From Paracoccaceae bacterium (GTDB lineage: Bacteria; Pseudomonadota; Alphaproteobacteria; Rhodobacterales; Rhodobacteraceae), in assembly GCA_009773375.1 (NCBI GenBank), contig WRPH01000011.1, positions 1 through 64,000 of the forward strand: DNA of 64,000 nt, in the 5' to 3' direction. Below the pieces are notes generated by a model. It made no database searches. It worked only from the letters and a program-made list of their open reading frames with translations, and was not told the origin of the DNA. Below are positions 17,853-29,363 of this stretch, one piece after another. Numbering within the stretch: position 1 is the stretch's first letter; the number at the start of each line of letters is the position of its first letter. The position numbers and the translations under genes are program-made.

Positions 17853-19387
17853 CACACCAGATTGCCCAGCTTGGCCTGCGCCTTCAACGCCTGCGCCAGC
17901 GCGGCAAAGCGCGCCTCGGCAACCTCGCCAAACAGCCCGCGACCCTCTTCGGTCAGCAGCAGTTCCAGCAGCTTTTTCTTCGGCGTCCAGACCAGCTTGC
18001 CCGCCCGCGCCGGATCGCCGACCGCAAACATCGCGCCAAACCGCATCGCCTTGCCCAAGACCTCGGCTTCTTGCAACTGATCTTCGCTCAGCAGCCGGAA
18101 CATCGGCTCCAACCGCGACCCCGCCCGGCTGTTCTTGTAGCGGTGCAGCAGCGCCAGCCCCAGAAACACCCGGCCCGGATGATCCAACCCGCCAAGGTTT
18201 GCCCGCGTCGCATTGTCAAAACAGGCCTCGGCCCGGTAATCCGGGTGCGCGCGCCAGGTGGTGTCGTGCAGCAGGCAAGCGGCTTTGGTCAGCCGGATGC
18301 GTTCGTCACTGGCGCCCACAAAAAGCGGCTCCAGAAATTCATACAGCTTCTTGCCAAACCCCGGCATTCGCGCCGAGATCTTCTCCGCCATCCGCGCCGC
18401 CTCGATCAGCGGGTCGCGCGCCCGCAGCCGGTCCGGCATCTGTTCAAACAGCAACCCTTCGCGGATGCCATAGGCCGACACGTCGATTTCCGACGGTTTC
18501 AGCATCTTGATCAACTCGCGCATCACTTCACAGGCCAGCGGCACCAGCTCCATCCGCTCGGGCGAGGTGCCGGTGCGGGCGCGCAGCACTGCCAGATCAC
18601 TGGTCTCGATCCAGTCCAGCGTGTCCATCAGGCTCTTGGGAGTCATACGATATTCGTGCAAAACCGTCAGCGGATAGTTGCGCCGCTCCATATCCAGCCG
18701 CGCGATCACCCGCCACGATCCGCCCACCAGATAGATCCGCTCGCCTTCCGATTTCAACTCGGCCTGACAGTCCTTCAAAATCCGATCAATATGCGCCGCG
18801 CGCTTCTTCGCGGTGTCGCCAACCTGCAAAAGCCGGAACGGCCCCAGCGGCGTCGAAACCCGCTTGCCGACCTTGCCGCCGCCGATCTTTGCCAACTCCA
18901 TCGAGTTGCCGCCGATGTCGCAGACAATCCCCTTCGCCTCGGGCCAGCCCAACAGCACACCCTGCGCCGAAAGCCGCGCCTCTTCGTCGCCGTCCACCAC
19001 CCAGATCTTCAACCCGGTCTGCGCCAGAACTTCCGCCTGAAACGCCGGGCCATCCTTGGCCTCTCGCGCCGCAGCTGTCGCCACCACCGTCAGCGTATCA
19101 ATCCCCATCCCCTTGGCCAGCAAGGAAAATCGCTTCAACGCCGCCAGCGCCCGCCGCCGCCCTTCCGGGTTCAGCATGCCAGTTTCCGCCAGCCCTTTGC
19201 CCAGACCGCACATGATCTTTTCGTTGTAAAAATAGGCCGGGGAACGTGCTGCGCCGTCAAACACCACCATCCGCACCGAGTTTGAGCCGACGTCCACCAC
19301 CCCCACCCGGCTAAGCGCGCGGGCAGACGGGTCGTCAAACAAAGGGCGGCCAAACGGGCCATGGTCGTCTTCAGGATCGTCGGTCAT
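17852..19387 (-). CDS. ppx: Exopolyphosphatase (Ppx/GppA family)
   Basis: 511-aa actin-like-fold phosphatase that hydrolyses terminal phosphates of polyphosphate or pppGpp. The N-terminal VGVVDVGSNSVRMVVFDG is the phosphate-1 motif. VATAAAREAKDGPAF and the GIVCDIGGNSMELAKIGGGKV phosphate-2 block (normally DIGGGS; here the third Gly is Asn) follow. The C-terminal helical region contains ACLLHDTTWRAHPDYRAE, an HD-like segment. It lies directly downstream of ppk on the same strand, separated only by a 109-bp repeat element, so one locus makes and degrades polyphosphate. Confidence 0.9.
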   Translation of the reverse strand: MTDDPEDDHGPFGRPLFDDPSARALSRVGVVDVGSNSVRMVVFDGAARSPAYFYNEKIMCGLGKGLAETGMLNPEGRRRALAALKRFSLLAKGMGIDTLTVVATAAAREAKDGPAFQAEVLAQTGLKIWVVDGDEEARLSAQGVLLGWPEAKGIVCDIGGNSMELAKIGGGKVGKRVSTPLGPFRLLQVGDTAKKRAAHIDRILKDCQAELKSEGERIYLVGGSWRVIARLDMERRNYPLTVLHEYRMTPKSLMDTLDWIETSDLAVLRARTGTSPERMELVPLACEVMRELIKMLKPSEIDVSAYGIREGLLFEQMPDRLRARDPLIEAARMAEKISARMPGFGKKLYEFLEPLFVGASDERIRLTKAACLLHDTTWRAHPDYRAEACFDNATRANLGGLDHPGRVFLGLALLHRYKNSRAGSRLEPMFRLLSEDQLQEAEVLGKAMRFGAMFAVGDPARAGKLVWTPKKKLLELLLTEEGRGLFGEVAEARFAALAQALKAQAKLGNLV

Positions 19388-19403
19388 TGGTCTTCCGTTC
19401 GCT

Positions 19404-19512
19404 TAGAGCGGATTTCCCTCAATCTGAATCAGATTGAGGGAAATCCAAGACAAGATCGGCCTGTGCCTGTTGCGCATGATCGGGTTCAGCCGATCATGCG
19501 CAAGACGCTCTA
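19404..19512. repeat. 109-bp double-palindrome intergenic element (RIME-like)
   Basis: Terminal inverted repeats TAGAGCG / CGCTCTA bound two large palindromes. The first has an 18-bp perfect stem at 19410-19427 / 19429-19446 with a single-base centre. The second is TTGCGCATGATCGG / CCGATCATGCGCAA (14-bp stem, 6-base loop) at about 19469-19502. It fills the ppk-ppx gap, and its right end supplies the ppk stop codon (TAG, 19510-19512 on minus). Length and two-palindrome design resemble rhizobial intergenic mosaic elements (RIME). Confidence 0.8.
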
Positions 19513-21672
19513 GGCGAGTTTCTGGACATCTTTCGCGCCCGCCGTGCCACGGCCCGACAGCGAGGGATTATCCTTGAAGAAACGGTGGCACGAGAATGCC
19601 TTGCCGTCTATCGGCGTAAGGTCGCGCTTGTAGGCCCCGCTCGGTTGCAGCACCCAGGATTGCGCCTCATCGGCCAGATTTGCCGCCATGATCTGGCCGA
19701 CAATCTGCGCCTGCACCGTCGGGTTATGGATTTCCACCAGCGTTTCGACCCGCCGCGTCAGGTTGCGCCCCATCCAGTCCGCCGAGGAAATGAACACCCG
19801 CGCGTTCTTTGATGGCAGGCCGTGGCCATTGCCAAAGCACATGATCCGGCTGTGCTCCAGAAACCGCCCGACGATGGATTTCACCCGGATATTTTCCGAC
19901 AACCCCTTGATACCGGGCCGCACGCCGCAAATGCCGCGAATGATCAGGCTGATCTGCACCCCGGCGTTTGACGCCGCATAAAGCGCGTCGATCACATCGG
20001 GATCAATCAGCGAGTTCAGCTTGACCCAGATTTCCGCCGGACGGCCCGCACGGGCGTGATCGGCTTCGGCTGCGATCAGTTCCAGCAGGCGCGGCTTCAG
20101 CGTGATCGGCGAAATCGCAAGGTTTTCAAGCCCCTGCGGCTGCACATAGCCCGACAGATAGTTGAACACCCGCGTCGCATCACGCCCCAAGGCGGCATCG
20201 CAGGTGAAGAACGACAAGTCAGTATACACCTTGGCGGTGATCGGGTGATAGTTGCCGGTGCCATAATGGGTGTAGGTCACCAGATTTTCGCCCTCGCGCC
20301 GCACCACGGTGCTGATCTTGGCGTGGGTCTTGTAGTTCATGAAGCCGTAAACCACATGCGCGCCAGATCGCTCCAGCCGCCGCGATTGCCGGATATTGGC
20401 GGCCTCGTCAAAGCGGGCTTTCAATTCGACCAGCGCCGTCACCGACTTGCCCGCCTCTGCCGCTTCGCACAGCGCCGAGACGATCGGGCTGTCCCAGCTG
20501 GTGCGATACAGCGTCTGCTTGATCGCCAGCACGTTCGGGTCGCGCGCCGCCTGTTCCAGAAACCGGATCACCAGATCGAAAGTTTCATAGGGGTGATGCA
20601 GCAGAATATCCTTCTGCTTGATCGCGGCAAACATGTCGCCGTCATTGTCCTGCACCCGTTCCGGCACGCGCGGCGTGAACGGCGGCCACAACAGATCAGG
20701 CCGCGCCCCCAGCACCAGTTCCTTCAGGTCGGCCACGCCCAGCAGCCCGCGCACTTCGACCATTTCATCCGGGGTCACCCCCAGCTCATCCATGATCAAC
20801 GCCCGCAACTCGGGCGGTGCGCCAGCCGACAGTTTCAGCCGGATCACCTCGCCGCGCCGCCGCCGCTTCAACGCGGTTTCAAATTCGCGCACCAGATCTT
20901 CGGCCTCGTCCTCCACTTCCAGATCGCTGTCGCGCAGCACCCGGAACAGGCAATGGCCACGGTCGGTATAGCCGGGAAACAGCATGTCCAGATGCAGCAG
21001 CAGCAGTTCTTCCAGCGGCAGGAAGCGATGCTCGCCATCTTTCCCCGGCAGCGGCACAAACCGCGCGATCTGCTGCGGGATCGGCAGCAGCGCTTTCAGC
21101 GTGCGGTGATCGGATTCCCGCTCCAGCTCCAGCGCCAGCGAAAACCCGGTGTTGGGGATGAACGGAAACGGATGCGCCGGGTCAATCGCCAAGGGCGACA
21201 GCACCGGGAACACCTTGTTCAGAAAGTGATCTTCCAGAAATTTCTCGTCCCGCGCCGTCAGCTTGCTGCGGGTCAGCAGGGTAATCCCCTGCGCCTCCAT
21301 CAGCTTTTTCAGCTTGTTGAACACCGCCTGCTGGGTGTGCATCAACCGCCGCGCATTGGCATGGATCAACACCAGCTGTTCCGCCGGGGTGCGGCCATCT
21401 TCCGAGGCGTTGGCATTCTTCGCCCGCACCAAGGCCCGCAACCCCGCCACCCGCACAGTGTAGAATTCATCAAGGTTGGTGGCGGAAATCGACAAAAACC
21501 GCAGCCGCTCCAGCAGCGGCACCGCCGGGTTTGACGCCTCATCCAGCACCCGCCAGTTGAACGCCAACCAGCTGAGTTCGCGGTTGAAAAACCGCCGCGG
21601 GCCAGAGATTTCGGCCTCGGGCAACTCGACCGGGGCAGGAAACGGGGCTTTGAGAAAGTCAGCTTGGGTCAT
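19510..21672 (-). CDS. ppk: Polyphosphate kinase 1
   Basis: About 720-aa enzyme that polymerises the gamma-phosphate of ATP into polyphosphate. The N domain opens [52 protein letters not shown], the family signature. The H1 domain follows ([38 protein letters not shown]). The catalytic phospho-His lies in [23 protein letters not shown], and the [15 protein letters not shown] motif is in the C-terminal PLD-like domain. The start is uncertain: ATGs at 21684 and 21672 both lack a good Shine-Dalgarno, and I take 21672 ([11 protein letters not shown]). The stop codon comes from the end of a repeat element. Confidence 0.93.
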   Translation of the reverse strand: MTQADFLKAPFPAPVELPEAEISGPRRFFNRELSWLAFNWRVLDEASNPAVPLLERLRFLSISATNLDEFYTVRVAGLRALVRAKNANASEDGRTPAEQLVLIHANARRLMHTQQAVFNKLKKLMEAQGITLLTRSKLTARDEKFLEDHFLNKVFPVLSPLAIDPAHPFPFIPNTGFSLALELERESDHRTLKALLPIPQQIARFVPLPGKDGEHRFLPLEELLLLHLDMLFPGYTDRGHCLFRVLRDSDLEVEDEAEDLVREFETALKRRRRGEVIRLKLSAGAPPELRALIMDELGVTPDEMVEVRGLLGVADLKELVLGARPDLLWPPFTPRVPERVQDNDGDMFAAIKQKDILLHHPYETFDLVIRFLEQAARDPNVLAIKQTLYRTSWDSPIVSALCEAAEAGKSVTALVELKARFDEAANIRQSRRLERSGAHVVYGFMNYKTHAKISTVVRREGENLVTYTHYGTGNYHPITAKVYTDLSFFTCDAALGRDATRVFNYLSGYVQPQGLENLAISPITLKPRLLELIAAEADHARAGRPAEIWVKLNSLIDPDVIDALYAASNAGVQISLIIRGICGVRPGIKGLSENIRVKSIVGRFLEHSRIMCFGNGHGLPSKNARVFISSADWMGRNLTRRVETLVEIHNPTVQAQIVGQIMAANLADEAQSWVLQPSGAYKRDLTPIDGKAFSCHRFFKDNPSLSGRGTAGAKDVQKLA

Positions 21673-21717
21673 GGGGGGCTTCATGCAAGAGGCGTGTAAC
21701 GGCACGGTGACAGTGTT

Positions 21718-22398
21718 TCATTCAGGCGCTGCGAAGTCCAGCAACTCAGCGGCCAAAGCCCGCGTCACCGCGCGGCCGCGTTGCAGCGCGTGCGCGTCCA
21801 ATGTTGCCACCAGATCGTGGGCGGCGGCAAAAGACCGATCCATCCGCTGCACCAGATACGGGATCAGATTGGGCGGCACCGCGATCTGGCGATCGGCAAA
21901 CAGCTTGATCAGCACCGCCGACAGCAGCGCATCATCGGGCGCATGCAGCTGCGCGATGCTGGCCGCCTGCATCCGGCTTAACAGATCGGGCAACCGTAGC
22001 CCCCAATCTCGTGGCGGCGCGCTGGCGGTGATCAACAACCTACCCTGCCCGGCCAGCAGATTATGCAGATGAAACAACGCGGTTTCCGCCTGCGCCACAC
22101 CGGCCACAAGCTCGGCATCCTCGATGCACACCGCGCCACCCGCCGCCAGTTCCGGCAGATCGGCCCCGGCCAGATGGTTGCCCGCCAGCATCCGCGCCCC
22201 CGTCACCTCGGCCCACAGATGCGCCAGATGCGTCTTGCCCGCCCCCCTTGGCCCGATCAACAGCAGCTTGCCGCCCGGCCAATCCTGCCAGCCGTCCATC
22301 GCAGCCAAAGCCTCGGCATTGGCAGGCGAGGTAAAGAAATCCGCCCGCCGATACGCCGCCCGCGCTGGCAGATCAAACGCCAGTTGCCGCGCGGTCAC
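21718..22398 (-). CDS. hdaA: DnaA-like replication regulator HdaA
   Basis: 226-aa AAA+ protein homologous to the DnaA ATPase domain but without the DNA-binding domain, as in Hda. It inactivates DnaA-ATP with the sliding clamp after initiation. The N-terminal QLAFDLP (residues 5-11) is the clamp-binding motif expected in Hda. Walker A is GPRGAGKTHLAHLW, with a degenerate Walker B (GAVCIEDAEL), sensor I (LLITASAPPRDWGLRLPDLLSRM) and sensor II-like MDRSFAAAHDLVATLD. The gene overlaps the AI-2E permease gene by 4 bp and precedes ppk by about 45 bp, an order common in this lineage. Confidence 0.88.
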   Translation of the reverse strand: MTARQLAFDLPARAAYRRADFFTSPANAEALAAMDGWQDWPGGKLLLIGPRGAGKTHLAHLWAEVTGARMLAGNHLAGADLPELAAGGAVCIEDAELVAGVAQAETALFHLHNLLAGQGRLLITASAPPRDWGLRLPDLLSRMQAASIAQLHAPDDALLSAVLIKLFADRQIAVPPNLIPYLVQRMDRSFAAAHDLVATLDAHALQRGRAVTRALAAELLDFAAPE

Positions 22399-23477
22399 GC
22401 CTGATCCTCATCCTCGGGGATGCGGCCCGCGATGCCGATATACAGCAAGCTGCCCTGATACTGCGCGATGCCAAAGCGCGTCAGCACCCCAATCGCCGCC
22501 GCCACCGGCACCGCCACCAGCATGCCGACAAAGCCGAACAAAGACCCGAACACCGACAGCGCAAACATCAGCCAGACCGGGTGCAGCCCGACCGATTTGC
22601 CGACCAGCTTCGGCGTCAGGATATTGCCTTCCAGAAACTGCCCCACCGCGAAGATCGCCGCGACCAGACCAATCGACAACCAGTCACCCCAGAACTGGAA
22701 CAGCGCCAGACCAATCGCCAAAGCCCCCCCCACCAGCGAGCCGACATAGGGAATGAACGTGATCGCCCCGGCAAGCGCCCCCACCACCAGCCCGAATTGC
22801 AGCCCGGCAAACATCAGCGCCACCGAATAGAAACTGCCCAGCAGAAAACACACCGTCAGCTGGCCGCGCACGAAGGCCGACAGCGCGTCGTTGATCTCGC
22901 CCGCGAGCCGCCGGATCGTCGGCGCGTGGTCGCGCGGCAGCATATGGTCGATCCGCGCCACCATATGATCCCAGTCCATCAGCATGTAAAACGCCACCAC
23001 CGGCACCACGACGATGAACACCACCGCCGACAACAGCGACAACGCCGAGGTCAGCACGCCCTGCGCCAGTGCCGCGCCCTTGGCCTGCACCGCCGCGCCA
23101 ATTTCGGCCAGCGTGGTGCGGATGGTCGAGGTGCTGTCGGTCAGTTCGGGGAATTTCTCGACAAGGAACAGCTGCAACCGATGCGCGATTTCCGGGGCCG
23201 CATTGATCAGCGCCGTGGTCTGCTGGATCAGGCTGGGAATCACCGCTAACACCAAAAGCGCTACCGACAGCAGCGCCACCAGGGTGATAAGCGCCGTCGC
23301 CGCCACCCGGCTCAAGCCCGCGCGCTGCAACCGGTCCGCCACCGGGTCAAGGAAATAGGCCAGCGCGCCACCGACCAGAAACGGCAGCATCACAGAGCCC
23401 AGAAACCACAGCGCCACAAAGAACAGCGCCAAGGCGATGCCCCAATATTTCGCCTGTTCCCGCATCGGAAGTGCCAT
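22395..23477 (-). CDS. AI-2E family transporter (PerM/YdgH-type membrane protein)
   Basis: 360-aa polytopic inner-membrane protein. Hydrophobic segments at the N-terminus (WGIALALFFVALWFLGSVMLPFLVGGALAYFLDPVADRLQRAGLSR is the family hallmark) and six or more further helices are visible. The LVGGALAIGLALFQFWGDW and C-terminal EGNILTPKLVGKSVGLHPVWLMFALSVFGSLFGFVGMLVAVPVAAAIGV blocks are typical. Members have been linked to autoinducer export, Na+/H+ antiport or purine transport, so the substrate here is open. It is the first gene of the perM-hdaA(-ppk) run. Confidence 0.87.
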   Translation of the reverse strand: MALPMREQAKYWGIALALFFVALWFLGSVMLPFLVGGALAYFLDPVADRLQRAGLSRVAATALITLVALLSVALLVLAVIPSLIQQTTALINAAPEIAHRLQLFLVEKFPELTDSTSTIRTTLAEIGAAVQAKGAALAQGVLTSALSLLSAVVFIVVVPVVAFYMLMDWDHMVARIDHMLPRDHAPTIRRLAGEINDALSAFVRGQLTVCFLLGSFYSVALMFAGLQFGLVVGALAGAITFIPYVGSLVGGALAIGLALFQFWGDWLSIGLVAAIFAVGQFLEGNILTPKLVGKSVGLHPVWLMFALSVFGSLFGFVGMLVAVPVAAAIGVLTRFGIAQYQGSLLYIGIAGRIPEDEDQA

Positions 23478-23827
23478 CGCCCTGCCCTCTCAAGCTTTTT
23501 CGACATATCGCCCTTGGGGCAAGCCGTTGCAAGGGGCTGCACCTGTTGCCAACAGGATGCCTGCCTGCTGCGAACCTGCGATGCCCCCAAACCGGCCTGT
23601 GCCGCGCACGCACGCCAAAACCGACACAGCGCAGGCCGCGTCCAAAGCCCGCAATCCCTAACAAACCCTTAATTCAGAACACCTAAACCATTGTTTTTTA
23701 ACAGATATAAAAGGTCCCGAGTTGGGACCGCTGCTTTCACCCCGTCAAACCAAGCGCCAAGCCGCCGCTTGCCTGCCTCCCCTCAACCCGCTAGGAAAGC
23801 CCAAACCCCTATCCATGAGGCCAGCGC
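23478..23827 (+). other. 350-bp divergent region upstream of proS with a short hairpin
   Basis: This is the non-coding gap between the AI-2E permease gene and proS. The segment before proS turns AT-rich (around 23660-23712, with TTAATT, GTTTTTTAAC and GATATAAAA) and should hold the proS promoter. A 6-bp hairpin GGTCCC-GAGTT-GGGACC lies at 23713-23729, about 100 bp before the start codon. It could be a leader structure, but no T-box or leader peptide was recognised. Short ORFs here look like chance. Confidence 0.5.
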
Positions 23828-25165
23828 ATGCGTGTTTCCCGTTATTTCCTGCCCGTCCTGAAGGAAAACCCCGCCGAGGCGCAGATCGTCTCGCATCGCT
23901 ACATGCTGCGCGCGGGCATGATCAAACAGCAGGCGGCGGGCATCTATTCCTGGCTGCCGCTGGGCCTGCGGGTGCTGAACCGCATCCAACAGATCGTGCA
24001 TGAAGAGCAGGAACGCGCCGGCCACATCCCGTTGCTGATGCCCACCCTGCAACCGGCAGACCTGTGGCGCGAATCCGGCCGCTACGACGATTACGGTCAG
24101 GAAATGCTGCGCATCAAGGACCGGCAGGACCGCGAGATGCTCTATGGCCCGACCAACGAGGAAATGATCACCGACATCTTCCGGTCACATGTCAACAGCT
24201 ACAAAGACCTGCCGCTGACGCTGTATCACATCCAGTGGAAGTTCCGCGACGAGATGCGCCCCCGTTTCGGCGTGATGCGTGGCCGCGAATTCCTGATGAA
24301 AGACGGCTATAACTTTGACGTCGATAAAGCCGCCGCCCTGCACGCCTATAACCGCCACATGGTCAGCTACCTGCGCACCTACGAACGCATGGGCCTGACC
24401 GCGATTCCGATGCGCGCCGATAGCGGCCCGATCGGCGGCGATGACACCCATGAATTCCTCGTGCTGGCCGCGACGGGCGAATCCGAAGTATTCTTCGATT
24501 CTGCCGTGACCGAACTGAAACTAGGCAACCGCGAGGTCGATTACGACAACCGCGAAGAAGTGGCGGCGGTCTGCAAGGAGTTCACCACCCTTTACGCCCG
24601 CACCGATGAAACCCACGACGCCGCCCTGTTCGACGCTATCCCCGAAGACCGCCGCAAGGTCGCGCGCGGCATCGAGGTTGGCCAGATCTTCTACTTCGGC
24701 ACCAAATATTCCGAGGCGATGGGGGCAACCGTGGTCACCGCTGACGGCAGCAAAGTTCCGGTCGAAATGGGCAGCCACGGCATCGGTGTGTCGCGCCTGC
24801 TGGGTGCGATCATCGAAGCCAGCCACGATGACAAGGGCATCATCTGGCCGGAAGGTGTCACCCCGTTCCCGGTTGGCATCGTCAACCTGAAACAAGGCGA
24901 CGCCGCCGCTGATGCCGCCTGTGAAGGGCTTTACAAGGCGCTGGCCGCCAAGGGTCTGGAAGCGCTGTATGACGACCGCGATGAACGCGCCGGCGCAAAA
25001 TTTGCCACCATGGACCTGATCGGCCTGCCGTGGCGCATCACCGTCGGCCCGCGCGGGTTGGCCAATGGCGTGGTGGAACTGACCTCGCGCCGCAGCGGCG
25101 AAAGCGTTGAAATGACGCCCGAAGCCGCCGTCGCCCGCATCGCCGAGATTTACGCCGCAATCTGA
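23828..25165 (+). CDS. proS: Prolyl-tRNA synthetase (short alphaproteobacterial type)
   Basis: 445-aa class II synthetase that charges tRNA-Pro. The N-terminal [52 protein letters not shown] covers motif 1. Motif 2 is [32 protein letters not shown], and motif 3 is [17 protein letters not shown]. Length and the direct link from the catalytic core to the anticodon domain show that the inserted YbaK-like editing domain of the roughly 570-aa bacterial form is absent, as usual in alphaproteobacteria. The anticodon-binding domain is the last 100 residues ([16 protein letters not shown] onward). Confidence 0.96.
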   Translation: MRVSRYFLPVLKENPAEAQIVSHRYMLRAGMIKQQAAGIYSWLPLGLRVLNRIQQIVHEEQERAGHIPLLMPTLQPADLWRESGRYDDYGQEMLRIKDRQDREMLYGPTNEEMITDIFRSHVNSYKDLPLTLYHIQWKFRDEMRPRFGVMRGREFLMKDGYNFDVDKAAALHAYNRHMVSYLRTYERMGLTAIPMRADSGPIGGDDTHEFLVLAATGESEVFFDSAVTELKLGNREVDYDNREEVAAVCKEFTTLYARTDETHDAALFDAIPEDRRKVARGIEVGQIFYFGTKYSEAMGATVVTADGSKVPVEMGSHGIGVSRLLGAIIEASHDDKGIIWPEGVTPFPVGIVNLKQGDAAADAACEGLYKALAAKGLEALYDDRDERAGAKFATMDLIGLPWRITVGPRGLANGVVELTSRRSGESVEMTPEAAVARIAEIYAAI

Positions 25166-25238
25166 CTAACATTTCAGCGCAAATGCCTTATGACCTGTGC
25201 AGCACGCCTGCGCAGGGCATTTTCAATTGGAGACACGC

Positions 25239-26228
25239 ATGGACTATCGTCGCTTGGGCAAATCCGGCCTGAAGGTTTCTGAATTCTCGTTCGGCTCCTG
25301 GGTCACCTTTGGCAAACAGGTCGATGGCTCGGACGCCAAATCGCTGATGGCGCAGGCCTATGAGGCGGGCGTCAACTTCTTTGACAACGCCGAAGGCTAC
25401 GAAGCGGGCAACTCCGAAACCCTGATGGGCGAGGCCTTTGCGGCGCTGAAATGGAGCCGTGACAGCTATATTGTGTCGTCGAAAGTGTTCTGGGGCGGCG
25501 AGAAACCCACCCAGCGCGGGCTTTCGGCCAAGCACGTCACCGAAGCCTGCCATGCCGCGCTGCGCCGCTTGCAGGTCGATCATCTGGACCTGTATTTCTG
25601 CCACCGCCCCGATATCGACACGCCGATCGAGGAAACCGTGCGGGCGATGCACAACCTGATCACCCAAGGCAAGGTGCTGTATTGGGGCACCTCGGAATGG
25701 TCGGGCCAGCAAATCACCGAAGCGCATGCCGTGGCACGCTGCAATGGCCTGACGCCGCCGACGATGGAACAGCCGCAATACAACCTGTTCGAACGCCAAA
25801 AGGTCGAGGCCGATTATGCCCCGATCTACGACACTTACGGCCTTGGCACCACGATCTGGTCGCCCTTGGCCTCGGGTATTCTGACCGGCAAGTATAACAC
25901 CGCAATCCCGAACGACAGCCGGATGACCCTGCCCGGTTACGAATGGCTGCGCGACATGCTGATGTCGGATGCGGGCCAGCAAAAGCTGGTCAAGACCCGC
26001 GCCTTGGCGGCTTTGGCCGAAACGGCGGGGCTGAGCCTTGCGCATCTGTCGTTGCTGTGGTGCCTGTCCAACCCGCGCGTCTCGACCGTCATTCTTGGCG
26101 CCTCGCGGGCCAGCCAGCTTGCCGACAACCTTGCCGCGCTGGAACACAAGACCAAGCTGACGCCCGAAGTGATGGAGGAAATCGAAATCATCATGGCCAA
26201 CAAACCTGCCGGACCGCAGCGGTTCTGA
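25239..26228 (+). CDS. Aldo/keto reductase, voltage-gated potassium channel beta subunit-like group
   Basis: 329-aa NADPH-dependent TIM-barrel oxidoreductase. The start at 25239 has a GGAGA Shine-Dalgarno and gives MDYRRLGKSGLKVSEFSFGSWVTFGKQ. The catalytic tetrad is visible: Asp in FFDNAEGYEAGNSE (with Tyr), Lys in SYIVSSKVFWGG and His in DLYFCHRPD. VSTVILGASRASQLADNLAAL binds the cofactor phosphate. EYGxG-type spacing and the WSPLASGILTGKYN motif place it with KCNAB/YghZ proteins, which reduce small aldehydes such as methylglyoxal. It is 73 bp downstream of proS and probably has its own promoter. Confidence 0.9.
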   Translation: MDYRRLGKSGLKVSEFSFGSWVTFGKQVDGSDAKSLMAQAYEAGVNFFDNAEGYEAGNSETLMGEAFAALKWSRDSYIVSSKVFWGGEKPTQRGLSAKHVTEACHAALRRLQVDHLDLYFCHRPDIDTPIEETVRAMHNLITQGKVLYWGTSEWSGQQITEAHAVARCNGLTPPTMEQPQYNLFERQKVEADYAPIYDTYGLGTTIWSPLASGILTGKYNTAIPNDSRMTLPGYEWLRDMLMSDAGQQKLVKTRALAALAETAGLSLAHLSLLWCLSNPRVSTVILGASRASQLADNLAALEHKTKLTPEVMEEIEIIMANKPAGPQRF

Positions 26229-26261
26229 GTTGACCAAAGCCTGTGCAGCGGTGAGGCTAAA

Positions 26262-26327
26262 GAGGGGGGCTAGCCCCCCTCGCCCTGCGGGCTCACCCCC
26301 CAGGATATTTGTGCAGAGAGGATGACC
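26262..26327 (+). repeat. Dispersed structured repeat, copy C, ending in a ribosome-binding site
   Basis: A 20-bp palindrome GAGGGGGGCTAGCCCCCCTC (26262-26281) is followed by hairpin GCCC-TGC-GGGC (26282-26292), then ACCCCCCAGGATATTTG and GCAGAGAGGATGACC. The tail matches copy A almost exactly, and the tail's AGAGAGGA is the Shine-Dalgarno of the ThuA-like gene that starts at 26328. The two hairpins correspond to those of copy D (56134-56196) with compensated base changes. Confidence 0.8.
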
Positions 26328-26981
26328 ATGGCGAAAGCACTGATCACATGGGGCGGTTGGGACGGGCATCAGCCGGACAAGGTTGCGGCCCTTTTCGCCA
26401 AGGATCTGACCGCTGCCGGACTGGATGTGACCGTCACCGACAGTCTGGGCTGTTTTGATGATCTGGGCGCCTTGCTGGATCTGAACCTGATCGTGCCGGT
26501 CTGGACAATGTCGACCATCGAAAAGCTGCAATCCGAAAACGTCGCGGCGGCGGTGCAGGCGGGCGTCGGGCTGGCGGGGTGCCATGGCGGTATGTGCGAT
26601 GCCTTTCGCAATGATGTGCTGTGGCAGTTCATGACCGGCGCGCAATGGGTGGCGCATCCGGGCAATGACGGCATCGATTACCGGGTGCGGATGGTGTCGG
26701 ATGACCCGCTTGTCGCCGGGATCGCCGATTTCGATGTGAAGACCGAGCAATATTACCTGCACATCGACCCCGCCGTGCGCGTGCATGCGGTTTGCGATTT
26801 TCCGGTGGTGGCAGGTCCGCACAGCCCGAATGGCCCGGTGGCGATGCCCGTCGTGTTCACCAAGCTTTGGGGCGAGGGCCGGGTTTACTACAACGCCTTG
26901 GGGCATCAGGCCAATGTGATCGACCACGGCCCGGCGCGCGAGTTGCTGCGGCGCGGTATGCTCTGGGCCGCGCGGGTATGA
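26328..26981 (+). CDS. ThuA-like domain protein
   Basis: 217-aa class I glutamine-amidotransferase-like fold of the ThuA group, whose founding members are linked to trehalose/disaccharide utilisation. Of two ATGs (26322, 26328) I take 26328, which is 5 bases after AGAGAGGA. MAKALITWGGWDGHQPDKVAALFAKDLTAAG opens the fold, with GLAGCHGGMCDAFRN at the nucleophile-elbow position and WVAHPGNDGIDYRV, EQYYLHIDPAVRV and RVYYNALGHQANVIDHGPARELLRRGMLWAA following. The ending overlaps the next gene by ATGA. No sugar genes are adjacent, so the function is open. Confidence 0.85.
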   Translation: MAKALITWGGWDGHQPDKVAALFAKDLTAAGLDVTVTDSLGCFDDLGALLDLNLIVPVWTMSTIEKLQSENVAAAVQAGVGLAGCHGGMCDAFRNDVLWQFMTGAQWVAHPGNDGIDYRVRMVSDDPLVAGIADFDVKTEQYYLHIDPAVRVHAVCDFPVVAGPHSPNGPVAMPVVFTKLWGEGRVYYNALGHQANVIDHGPARELLRRGMLWAARV

Positions 26982-27196
26982 GCTTTCAGGCCTATCTGGA
27001 CACTATCGAAGCCAAGACCGGCCAAGCCCTCGCCGCGTTCAGGGCGATGGCGGCGGAGAAGGGCTTTACCTGCGCCGATGGCCTGTTGCCCGGCGTGAAG
27101 GCCCCCCAGATCACCGATTGGCTCAAGGCCGACTTCGGCCTTGGCCACGGCCACGCCATGGCCATTGTCGCCCTGCTGAAGGGCAAAACCAGCTGA
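26978..27196 (+). CDS. Small DUF4287-domain protein
   Basis: 72-aa protein with one DUF4287 module: MSFQAYLDTIEAKTGQALAAFRAMAAEKGF followed by KAPQITDWLKADFGLGHGHAMAIVALLKGK. The pattern (kTGKt..dw..l.....k.....eiv.WLk.ehglghghA.ai) is recognisable, though shortened. The ATGA overlap with the ThuA-like gene implies co-translation. It is basic and soluble, with no assigned activity. A hairpin terminator follows the stop codon directly. Confidence 0.82.
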   Translation: MSFQAYLDTIEAKTGQALAAFRAMAAEKGFTCADGLLPGVKAPQITDWLKADFGLGHGHAMAIVALLKGKTS

Positions 27197-27199
27197 AAT

Positions 27200-27219
27200 G
27201 GCCCGCGACACTGCGGGCC
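27200..27219. terminator. Bidirectional hairpin between DUF4287 gene and mcm
   Basis: GGCCCGC / GCGGGCC forms a 7-bp stem around GACACT, 3 bases after the DUF4287 stop and 10 bases before the mcm end on the other strand. No U-run is present on either side, so its strength is uncertain. Confidence 0.55.
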
Positions 27220-27229
27220 ACCGGCCGCT

Positions 27230-29294
<2,065 letters not shown>

Positions 29295-29363
29295 CTCAAC
29301 CCTCCTGCCCGGGGGCCACCCGGAGTGCTTGGTTTGTCCGATGCCCCGCCCTATATTCAGGGC

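Noticed and set aside
17153-19285. 710-codon plus-strand open frame
   Set aside because: Antisense to the VOC and ppx genes; Arg/Pro/His-rich shadow composition typical of the reverse of GC-rich coding DNA.
23347-23664. Minus-strand small ORF upstream of the AI-2E permease
   Set aside because: It overlaps the permease N-terminus in another frame and has Arg/Gly/Cys-rich composition without a ribosome site.
23478-23827. T-box or leader peptide for proS
   Set aside because: No T-box core (TGGNACC-type) and no proline-rich leader ORF; only a short hairpin is present.
29295-29363. B12 riboswitch before mcm
   Set aside because: The gap upstream of mcm is only 69 bases and contains no B12-box-like sequence.
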